64,000 nt of DNA from NCBI GenBank assembly GCA_009760885.1, contig CM019718.1:30651530-30715529 (forward strand). The letters run 5' to 3'. Source of the stretch: Achatina immaculata (Eukaryota > Mollusca > Gastropoda > Stylommatophora > Achatinidae). Position numbers and translations under genes: made by a program. Below the pieces are notes generated by a model that worked only from the letters and a program-made list of their open reading frames with translations, did no database searches and was not told where the DNA came from. Every line of letters begins with the position of its first letter. Position 1 is the stretch's first letter. Of the stretch, positions 33,301 to 45,300 are shown one piece after another.

Positions 33301-36300
33301 GTTTACATGCTAGATTTTTTAGTGTGAGAGTGAGTGGATTGATAGTTGAACGGCTGGCCACAATACTTGAACTGCTTGAGACAGTGGTTTGCATCAGGGC
33401 TGGCAGACCATAGCTGACAAAGACCCTATTCTACCTTGCAGTGTTGTCCTCTTATAGCAGCTACAGGCTGGCTGAGTAAAGTAAGGATCTAATGGGAAGG
33501 CAAAACTGATCCTATAAAAAAGTAATGTTGAAGATAGACATGTTAGGCCACAAAGGCACAGATGTAGCATATTGACTGTAGACCACAACATACACAATTG
33601 CTTTTCTGTTTTGGGTGGACACAGAATAAGATTCTCGCTGTTAACTTGCTGCAGTCAGTCAGGTGTAAAACCTCTTCAATCTCCCTGAAACTATGAGCTG
33701 GCATTCTTTGCAGCTGATGTGGTGAAGATATTGAGACAGAGCATCATGTTGGCTTGGGAGTGGCTTATAACAGCTATTTTCTCAGTCTCTGAGTGCAGGT
33801 AAAAAAAAGCAGGGGCTGTGCAGTGCTTCTTTAGCAGACTCCACCACCATGGGGATTATGGTGGCCCATGCAAAGTTAGCCATTTTACTGAGAGTACCAA
33901 CAGAGAAGTGGGACAGGGTCTTGATCAGCTATGATTCATCAACACTGATGCTAGCATGTCAGCTACGTGTTGCTGATTGCCAGATTGGACAACCATATTC
34001 ACCCCCTGTGAAATTGTTTATCTGTCTTCTTATCTTATATCCTTCCCATGCCGTTAAATGTCACATAGGGCTCGCAAAGTAGTTCGCCAATTTTTCCTGT
34101 GTTCGGCGAGTCTTTCAGCCTCATCAAAGGATTTTATGCCTGTTAATTTGGCCTCTCTTAACAATGTCCTCTTCAGAGTTTCACGCGGTCTGCCTCTTTT
34201 TCTTTGGCCTGTTGTGTTCTACCTGATAGCTTGTTTTGGGGTTCTCTGATCATTTCTTCTCATCAAGTGACCAACATATGTCCATCTCCTTTTCCTTATC
34301 TGTCTTACTCTTGGGAAAAATTCCCTCTTAAGCAGATAGTGACTTCTTGCAAGATGAGGCACAACATAATGCATGAAGATGTTAATTCATGAAGGTTATA
34401 AACATGTTCTCATGAATGTCAGTCAAATTCATATTAGGCTGCATCAAAATTGAAAGTTGGTGAACACCAAAAAAAAAAAAATGTCAAAACTTTAATGCAT
34501 GTAGATTTGGAAATTGGACCCCAATTGCTTAAAGAACACAAGATTATGTAGAGTGATTACAAGTAGTGTTGTGACTGCAAGATTCTTTTTTTTTATTTAG
34601 ATACTGGAAGTAATTCTTTTATGAGAAATACTCTTAGTTTGTTTAGCAGTTCAGATTAAAAAAAACAACAAAACTTTTCCATAACATGGTTTGCTCATGC
34701 AGTCAAGTTTTCACTGTAGTTTTACCAGCTTTAAGTGGCATGATCCCAATCCATCTGTTGTAAAAGTTGATTATGAAGCATTTTTTTTTCATGTAGGAGG
34801 GGCCTTACTTCCCTCTGAAGGAGGGATTCAAGTTTTTGGAGGAGGTGCCTGCTGAAGAGCGTGTGCGAGGAATTCTCCCTCCTGCAAGTAAAGAAGCTTG
34901 CGAGGTTTGCAAATTCTCTTTGTTCTGTTTTATTGCGTCAGTGCAGAGACTATCAGTGACTCTGGCTTTAAGCAGTGATCTTGCTAGGAGTTAAGCTGTA
35001 CCTATCTTCCACCATGCATGAAGTACCAGTTTTCTCAACACAACATTCTTACATTCTTCATGTAAAACTAAACATAATTGACCTTATTTGTAGTGAGATT
35101 TAATTTTTTACACAGTGCTCACATGCTGAACTGAAGTTAAAACTGGCTGATTTTTTCTATGAAAATTCACCATCCTTGTCCCACTGGGTTGATTATCATC
35201 CAGTCAATTGTGTTGGTTGCTTTTTTTACTAGGTTTTTGTATAGTATAAACTGGTCATGTTACCAGCACCCCCAAAAGTTTAGATTTTTCACTTTTTCTT
35301 TTGGTAATTTACTAGTAATTGCCTGTTGGTAATTTACCAATAATTGCAGGTTAGCGTGATCACTGGTTTTAAATTCTCAGGAAAAGCTATATACATATTG
35401 TATGAGAAGTTATCAAACTAAAGAATGCCACTTTGTGAGTGTTTTTACAGGCTGTTTTGCTGTTAGAGGCTTATATACTGTTAAAAAAAAAAGAAATGCA
35501 ACACTACTGTAGTTGTAATGGACACCAAATTTCAAACTTGTGTCAGAATTTTATTTTACAGAATTAATATTTCAATCTTGGCATGAAGAAACTTTAAGAC
35601 TTTAACATTGAAATGATGTTCATTAAGTTTGGTTTGGACTTTTATTCTTTGTGACTGAGATCTCTGTTTCAGTAAGGTGTATGGCCTCCTCTGGCCTGTA
35701 TCAGAGAACGACATCTCCTTGACTGGATCCGATTAGCTGTTGGATCTGTTGCTGTGGGGTTGCTGCCCACTCTTCCTGTTGGAGATTGGTTAGCGCCACA
35801 TCTCCCTGGCGGGCTTGTCCGTTGAGTTCATCCCATAAGTGTTCTATTGGGTTTATGTCTGATGTCATGGAATGGTCTGGATGTTGTTGTCAGCGAGGAA
35901 CTGGATAGTGAGTTGTGCCACATGAGGTCGAGTGTTATCCTACTGAAAAAATCGACTCTGATGCAGTCAGAATTGGAAGGACATGAGGACGAAGAATTTC
36001 ATCGACGTATCATTGGGCATTCAGGCATCCTTCAATTTGCACCAGGTCACTTCTTCCCATGAAGTTGATCATCTCCCAAATCAGTACACCTCCACCGCCA
36101 TGAGGAGGAGCCTCATCCACTCAGTTATGGACTCTGCAGTAAACTCTTCTGTCTGTTGTGTTTTTTTAGAGAGGATGGGGATGTAAATGAGATGGAGGAA
36201 CGAACAGGTCCAGAAACAGACTTAGCAGAGTTAGTGGATCATTTGGGAAAGCATATTATAGAAGTTTCCCCACAAGAAATAAATTGAAAATACACCAGGC

Positions 36301-39300
36301 CTTTAGCTTAACTTTGTAATGACAGTTTCAGGTGCAGATTCCCCCCTGGGAACGACTGTGTTAAGAACACACTTATCTTAACGTAGTCTTTGTGAGACAG
36401 GGAACATATATCTGTTTGCTTAAAAACTCTGACCTACTTCTGTAGCCCAGAAACCTGTAGCAATCAACACTAATTGTAACTGTTATTTTTGTAAAATGTA
36501 ATGTCAGGTTGGTGGACAGATGGGGACATGGAGATCGCTGTCAGGGATGAGGAAAATCTGGTGTGAAACCAGTGAACCCAGGACGTGACTAGCCTGTGGG
36601 TCTTAACAGCAATGGCTATCAGAATGATTTAAACAAAACAGAGCCGGCAGACTATAGGTGGCAGGGAATGGATATCGTTGAGGCACTCATTGGAATCCTC
36701 ATCCCAGAGTCAGAGTATCTCTCTGGAACTGTCTCAAAGCCGTCTGGCCAGCCAGCCTTGCGTACTGGATCTGATGTGGAGAAGGGGTTTAAGTACAACC
36801 ACCAGAGGCTGGAAAACCAAGTTTTGGTCAGGCCAGCTTACACCACTGTCTTCATGGCAGTCCAAGCAAGACCACAACCTGCCCTAGCAAGTAAAGGTGC
36901 TGAAGTTGGAGGTACCCAGCCAAAAGGTGCATCGCAAAAATCAGGGTACCATGCATCATTGCCAGTGTGGTAAGAAGAAGAAGAAGGTGCAGATTCTATT
37001 ATAATATAGGGAAATAGAAGGGATTTAGAGACAAATGTGCACTGGATGATGACGGTGAATCACAGTGGCTCCTACCAGGCAAGATTTGTTCTATCACAAT
37101 GACCCCAGCCAAACAGTAAGCATCTCACCACATGATAACCTCAACCAGACAAGAAGTGTCTTACCACACAGTGACCCTAGCCAGAGAAGGTCTTACCACA
37201 CAGTGACCCCAGCCAGAGAATGTCTTACCACACAGTGACCCCAGCCAGAGAAGGTCTTACCACACAGTGACCCCAGCCAGAGAATGTCTTACCACACAGT
37301 GACCCCAGCCAGAGAAGGTCTTACCACACAGTGACCCCAGCCAGAGAAGGTCTTACCACACAGTGACCCCAGCCAGAGAAGGTCTTACCACACAGTGACC
37401 CCAGCCGCTGTTGGCGAGATTTTTCAGTTACCGTGCGTGGAGCGGTGCTCCTCCCGGCCAATGAAGAAAGATGCAAATGAGGTTGCCGTGCAGCATCACT
37501 GCGGAAAAGGTGGTAGAAAGGATAAAGCGAAGCAAACAGTCAAATCACGGCACCTCTGGTCTGGAGGTCAGCCACGTCCTGAGTGCAGTCATATCGGGTG
37601 AAATGCATGAATCGGCTTGTCCCAGAGGTTAAGACACTGCTGGCGAGACTCTTCGAATGCCGCACGTGGAGCAAAGCTCCTCCCTGTCAAGGAAGAAATG
37701 CAGAAAAGAAATAAAGGTTGCTGTGCGATGCCGATGGGAAAGGTGGTGGAAAGGATAAAGTGAAGTTTAATCGGTATGTCCAGTAGTATCGCTACGAGAG
37801 CTATACATACCACGGCACCTCTGCTCTAGAGGCCGGCCACGTCCAAAATACACCTACACTGGTGAAATATGCCTAAACCGGCACACACCAGGGGTGGAAC
37901 TTGATGGCCAGACATGTCATACCACCTCTGCTCTAGAGGCCGGCCACGTCCAAAATACACCTACACTGGTGAAATATGCCTAAACCGGCACACACCAGGG
38001 GTGGAACTTGATGGCCAGACATGTCATGCCACCTCCGCTCTAGAGGTCGGTCACACCTGATATACACCCATACTGGTGAATTTTGCCTAAACCGGCTCAC
38101 GCCAGGGGTGAATCTTGAAGGCTATGCATGTCACAGTACCTCTGCTCTAGAGGTCGGTCACGTCCCAAACACGCCCATACTGGGATAATATGCCCAAACC
38201 GGCTCAACCCAAGGCTGGAAGTCACTAGTGGTGAGGATTCGTCCTCCTGGACAAAAGCTCCATCCTGGTCACAACTAGGAAGGGTAGCGGCCACAACCGC
38301 AAAATGCTGAAGTCGGAGACACTGGACCAGGGCAGTCTAGATAGGCAACCACCTCTCATCCGGCGGGGATGTTTGCGTATCCTAATCACGCTGAGGTTTT
38401 CCGTTGAGGAAGTCCAACTCTGGACTAGATGGGCAACCACCTCTCACCCGGCGGTGATACATGGGTATCTCAAAACACGTCGTGGTTTTCCGGTGAGAAA
38501 GTCCAACTCTGGCCTGGGTGGGCTACTGCCTCTCACCCGGCGGGGATGCACTGATATCCTAAACACGTCGATGTCTTCCGGTGAGAAAGTCCAACCCTAG
38601 ACTAAACTGGTGCAATGAAAACCACAGTATCACACAATCCCGCTTCTGAGACCCACCAAGAATACAGGCTAAAGCCCTGTGATACTCTGAACCCCTTGTG
38701 GTCCTCTCGTGGATCTCGTGTGGTCCTTTCGGGGATCACACAGGAGACCACGGGACCTAACGAGGACCACAGCCGTAAATTCAGTAGGATCACAGTGCGG
38801 TTTTGGTGGTAGAAGCGAATGAAGAAGAAGAAGTGACCCTAGCCAGAGAAGGTCATACCACACAGTGACCCCAGCCAGAGGTCTTACCACACAGTGACCC
38901 CAGCCAGAGAAGGTCTTACCACACAGTGACCCCAGCCAGAGAAGGTCTTACCACACAGTGGCCCCAGCCAGAGAAGGTCTTACCACACAGTGATCCCAGC
39001 CAGAGAAGGTCTTACCACACAGTGACCCCAGCCAGAGAAGGTCTTACCACACAGTGACCCCAGCCAGAGAAGGTCTTACCACACAGTGACCCCAGCCAAA
39101 CACAAAGTATTCTACCATACAGTGACCCCAGCCAAACACAAAGTATTCTACCACACAGTGGCCCTAGCCAAACAAGAAGCATCCTACCATACAATTAAGC
39201 AACTCTGGGGAGGCATCACCACAGAAAAAAGGCTGAACCAGGACCAGAAGGAATGCTGGACATGCCCAGTAGAAATATGTAAGCAGACTAGGCCTGAGTG

Positions 39301-42300
39301 ATGAACTGTGCAGTTTGAAAAGACAAAACTAAGCCATTGTATTCAGGCTGTGAACAGACCATACCACCTTAATCAGAATTAGAAAAAACTACAGAACTTA
39401 ATGCAGACAGTTATAATGAGAATGAAACATTTGAACACTTCCTACTTAAATGAGCAGTGACTAAAACTGTGTCCAAGATATCCCACAATTAAAAACTACT
39501 ACGGTTAAAATACTGAGCTACAAAAGTTCCTCACAGTGGCATCAACTGTCAAGAGCTTTAGCAAGCTTTCACAGGGGAGATCCATCACCTCAGCATAAAG
39601 TTGGACAGGTTTTGTTTTAACCTCTAGAGAGTCTGTGGTTGAAAGCTCTGAAGAGACAGATATTACATACATTGTATCTGCTTTAGTGTTGTTTGTCACG
39701 ATTTCATCTTATCCTATATTGCAGGTTGTGATGATGGTGGGGCTCCCTGGTGCAGGCAAGACGTACTGGGTAGACAACTTTGTTGCCGCAAATCCAGACA
39801 AGCGTTACAATGTACTTGGTACCAACAACATCATTGATAAAATGAAGGTGTGTTTGTATTGTAGCCAAAGTATTTGCTAGCTGAGAGTAAGGAGGCGGTC
39901 TCGTCCACAAGATGAGACCACAGAGGTTATATGTATATCTTACATCCTTCCCATGTCATTAAACATCACATAGGGCTTGCATGATGGTTCACTAAGTTTT
40001 TCTGTTTTTGGCGAGCTTTTCAATCTCATCAAGGGATTTTATGGCTACAAATTCTAATTTGGCTTCTCTTAACAGTGTCCTCGTTAGAGTTTCTTGTGGT
40101 CAAACTCTTTTTCTTTGACCTGTTGTGTTCCACTTGTTAGCTTGTTTTGGGATTCTCTATCTTTTTCTTCTCATCATGGGACCGGTATATGTCCATCTCC
40201 TTTTTCTGACCACCCATGAGACAGGTTGTTGTTCAGTCATCTGCCTTATCTTTGCGTTATTCTTGAATTCGTTTTAGTTTATACCAAGTATTTTCCTTAG
40301 GCATTTGTTTTCATTAGAGTCTAATTTCTTGTCTATCTCTTTAGTTGTTTTCCAGCTTTCACGTGCATAAATCAGGATGGATATTACATTTGAATTGAAT
40401 AATCTTAACTTGGTTTTTGTGCTTACAACTTTTGAGTGCCATATATGAGGTGTGTTCAGAAAATAATGCACCACATCATTTTTTCAGCTAATAATGAAGA
40501 TAGTAGCATGAAATTTTTGCACACTTCAGATAGGGCATGTGCCGATTGTGTGAACCAAATTGCACCACAACCGGCTGCCCTGATTGTTGAAATGGAGCGT
40601 GTTAGCAACTTGTGGTATAATCAGTGAATTGTGATAGAATTTCTCATTGCAGAGAAGGAAACTGTTGTGAACATTCACAAGCATTTATGTAATGTGTATG
40701 GAAGTTTTGCAGTCAACAGGAGTACAGTCAGTAATTGGGTTCAAAGAATTAAAAAATCAATAAGTGGAGATAAGGAGTTGCATGATTGGCCGCGCTGTGG
40801 ACGTCCTGCCATAGCCACCAAGGCAAAAATGTTGAAATGCGCTGAGGGCATTATTCTTACTGATAGGCGTATCACTACTCAACAGTTGGCCTTAATGCTG
40901 TCAGTCGGCTATGGTAGTGCAAATGCAGTTATAAAAGCTCATGGATTTCTTAAGGTTTGCGCAAGATGGGTTTCTTGAAGTCTCACAAATAACCATCGGT
41001 TGCAAAGGAGAGCAATTTCTTCTGAATTGTTGGAACGTTTCAATGCTGAGGGAGAGAACTTTTTGGCTAAGATCGTAAAAGGTTACGAAACATGGGCACA
41101 TCATTTTGAACCTGAGACAAAAAGACCCTCAATAGAGTGGCATCATCTGCAGTCACCACGAAGAAAGAAATTCAAGACAACTCTTTCAGCAGGAAAGGTC
41201 ATGATCACTGTCTTCTGGGACATTGAAGGTGTGCATCTTGTGGATGTTATGCCAAGAGGAGAGATAATCAATTCGCAAGCTTACATTAAGACACTGAAAA
41301 AACTCAATCAGTGTTTTTGCAGAGTTTAGAGGCACAAGAATCCAGCAGACCTGCTTCTCTTTCACGACAATGCACGCCCTCACACAAGTCTGGCAACACG
41401 GGATGCAGTCACCAAAGTGGGTTAGACTGTACTACCCCATCCATCCTATAGTCCTGATTTGGCACCTCAGATTTCCATATGTTTGGTCTGCTTAAAGATG
41501 CACTTCTAGGGATAAGATTTGAAGATGATGAAGGAGTGATTCATGCAGTGAAGAAATGGCTACATAATCAAGAGAAAATCTTGTACGAGCTAGGAATACA
41601 TGCACTTGTTTCACACTGGCATAAAGCCATACAAGTTGATGGGGGTTATGTTGAATAATACTGATGTTTACATGACATATCTATGTATATTGTGTATAAA
41701 TTTCATGCTTTTTGATTTTTTTCTGATACATAAAAAAAAAAAAGGCTTTGGGGTCCACCCAGCCTCTAAAAATGGGTAAGAGTAATCTGGGAAGGTATAT
41801 GTGGCCAGGCATGATACAGACCACATTATACTTTCATGTGCCAAAGGTCTTGGAAATAGGACCTAACACTGTATCCCTAATATGTCTTAATGGCATGGAA
41901 ATGGGAATTTTACTTACTGCTATTGCTGGTTGCATTACATTTAATTATGTGCATTTTGACTCATTACATTTAATTATATGCATTTTGTGTGACTATGAGG
42001 TTTGTAAAATTTACTTCTTTTTTAAAAATCTTTTTTTTTTTTTGGCCTGCTAAAATGAAAAGGTTGTTCACATCAGGTCTAGATTATGTTAGTAGTTGTA
42101 CATTTTGTTATTTCTTTTCTTTCCAGGTAATGGGTTTACCAAGGAAGCAAAACTATACCGGTCGTTGGGATCACCTAATTGACAAGGCCACCAAATGTCT
42201 GAATAGGCTGATTGAGATAAGTGCTCGCAAGAAACGTAACTACATCATTGATCAGGTAAGAAGAATTTGTTCACTGTAATTCTGTTTTGGAATAAAGGAT

Positions 42301-45300
42301 TTTCAGTGCATTCGTTCTGCAGACTTCAAGGTCATAGCATTTAATTAATGTGACTTTTAAAATTTTTTAATGAACAGACAAATGCACATGGTATACAAAA
42401 CCTTTTTTTTTGTTGTCTTTTTCTTACTTTTTTCCCCCTTTCTCTCATTTTTTAAAATCCCTTAGTTTCACTTAACACTTGTACAGATGGATGCCAGCTT
42501 TAGCTCCAACATATGTACATCTGGACTTATGTGAAACTTTTCTGATATGCACCAAAAAAAATTGTGAAATGTAATGGAACAAACTAGTAATATAAAATTC
42601 TGCCTATTAGGATATAGCAGAACATGGTTCTGAATTACATAAAAATGACTCATGCATAGGATCGCAGAATGATCCACTTGCATAAGTAGGAGACTTTCTG
42701 TAACAAGGAAGATCAGTCTCATTTGTAGTGGTGGTGGATTTCAAGATTGCAATTTGTAAGTAGTTTTAGCACATAAAGCTTAGTGGCAAGGATGGAAGGT
42801 TCATTGTAGTTGTTAGTCTCTGAAAATGGAAGGATGACCACATGCAGTCCTAGGCGCACCGGATTACACTGCATACATGGTGATTGTGTATGAAAAAAGT
42901 CCTGATATAAAACACACATTGTGTGTCTACACCTCCAGTACAACACCCTTAGCACCCATCACCATACCATTATGGAATCAGGCCAGAGTGTACATAGTTA
43001 AGAGGGGACAAAAAAAGAAAAAATAGATTCTAGTTGGAACAAAAAGAAAGTGATATGTTAGATGAAATAGATAATGAGTGGATGTTTTATTTTGTATCTT
43101 TATGTGAGATAAAATTAGACAGTTGATTCAGCTCAGTTAAAGAAATTATTGTAGGCATTTAATCATCTCAGTTACAGAAATTAATGATTAAATCATCTCA
43201 GTTACAGTAGTTATTGTGGACATTGAATTATCTCAGTTACAGAAATTAATATAGACGTTCGATCATCACAGTTACAGAAATTAATGTGGACATTGGATCA
43301 TCTCAGTTACAGAAATTAATATAGACATTGGATCATATCATTTACAGAAATTAATGTAGACATTGGATCATCTCACTTACAGAAATTAATGTGGACATTT
43401 GATCATCTCATTTACAGAAATTAATGTGGACATTGGTTCATATCAGTTACAGAAATTAATGTGGACATTTGATCATCTTAGTTACAGAAATTAATGTGGA
43501 CATTGGTTCATATCAGTTACAGAAATTAATGTGGACATTTGATCATCTAAGTTACAGAAATTAATGTGGACATTGGTTCATATCAGTTACAGAAATTAAT
43601 GTGGACATTGGATCATCTCAGTTACAAAACCACTAAAGAAGATAAGCTCTACGGTTCCATACATGAGTTACAAAAAACAGTGAAATTTATCCAAGAGACA
43701 GGACTGCAGATATAGACAGACAGTGCGAACGAAGAAGAAGAAGAAGAAGATCTCAGTTACAGAAATTAATGTGGACATTGGTTCATATCGGTTACAAAAT
43801 TAGTGTGGACACTGATTCATCTCAGCTACAAAAATTAGTATGGACATTGGTTCATATCAATTACAAAAATTAATATGGACACTGGTTCATATCAGTTACA
43901 GAAAGTAGTGTGGACATTGGTTCATATCAATTACAGAAATTAATGTCGACATTGGTTCATATCAGTTACATAAATCAACCTGAACACTTGATTCATCTCA
44001 GTTGCAAAAGTGAAACTGGACCCTTGATTCATGTAGTCACAGAAATGAAACAGGAGTCATGATTTGTCTCAGTTATGAATCACACTGCTTGTGTGAGTCA
44101 TTTCATTTGTAAAAATCAGTGTGGACATTATATTAATCTCATTTACAGTAGAAATGTCACCTTGTACAATATAGCCAAAAGAGTTTTAAATATGAAATTA
44201 TCAGGCAGTGGAGCAGAATCCATTGACCGTAAGCTTTCACAGAATACATTAAAATGTTGAAACTCACGTAACATGTTGCTTGTATGTGGTGTATCTGAAA
44301 AGTTTGGTGAATGGTATCAGAAAACAAAAAAAACAGAAGATACAAACAAATTACCTTTATTGGCCTTCAAAATAATTGCCATCCTTCATACCACACTTTT
44401 GGCAATGTTCATAAAGCTTCTGGAAACTCATCAAAGGCCTCTTTAGGAATTGATCGCAGAACTGCTATCACCCATTCTTGGATTGCTGCCACATCCACAA
44501 AATGTGCACCTGTCATGACGCTTTTCACGCAGGGAAACAGAAGTCTGCAGATGCCAGATCAGGGAAGTACGGTGGATGAATGAGAACAGAGCACTCCATG
44601 CTGAGCCAAGAATTGCAACATCCACTGTCCAGTCCTGTGCAACTCTGGCTGAACATGGTGGATGAGTCATAGCAACCATTTTCCAAGAGAAAAACCTTGT
44701 ACTAGCAGCGTGGATAGACCTGAAGAAAGCCTTTGATAAAGTATGGAAAAAAGGTCTGTTGTGGAAACTAAGAAACTGCAATGTGAATGGAAGACTGTAC
44801 AACTGGATAAAGTCCTATTTACACAATAGAAGAGCTAGAGTAGTAATGGATGGACACAAAAGCCAGAAAGTACTTCTGCGACACGGTGTACCACAAGGAG
44901 GAGTCCTTTCGCCTACACTATTCCTTGTATTCATTAATGACCTGGTCAAGGAACTTCCCTATGGAATCAAAGCAGCACTGTATGCAGATGATCTGGTCAT
45001 GTGGTGTACAGATGAATATGCGACAGTTGCTACACAGAGACTCCAAAGAGCAGCAGACATCTTGACATCATGGACAAACAAATGGTGTGTAAGTATCAAC
45101 ACAGAGAAATCAAGTACCACTCTGTTCACCCTCTCATCTAAACAGAAAGCAGGTAAGATCTTTGTAAATGAAATACCCTTAAGGATGGACAACCAACCCA
45201 CTTACTTAGGAGTGACTCTTGACTCAAAACTGACTTGGAAGCAACACATCAACAGTGCAGAAGCAAAAGCCAGAAGAAAACTAGCCATATTAAGAAAATT

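Larger units (their letters stand above)
34905..39724 (+). other. Intron 9 of the HNRNPUL1-type gene
   Basis: The intron is filled by a Tc1 relic, an NAE2 copy, a 32-bp minisatellite and NAE1 copy F, all listed separately. The ends (34905-35476 and 39200-39724) show nothing recognisable. A stretch at 36180-36290 reads as an acidic open frame ([20 protein letters not shown]), but no gene was identified. Confidence 0.7.

Noticed and set aside
36180..36290. Acidic open stretch [20 protein letters not shown] after a Tc1 relic
   Set aside because: It looks coding in style and could be an exon or transposase remnant, but there are no matching splice sites and it is not needed by the hnRNP gene. 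It might be the acidic C-terminal part of another transposase.
44443..44802. 119-codon minus-strand open frame
   Set aside because: It spans the mariner/LINE junction and reads out of frame with the transposase, which is in another frame of the same strand.
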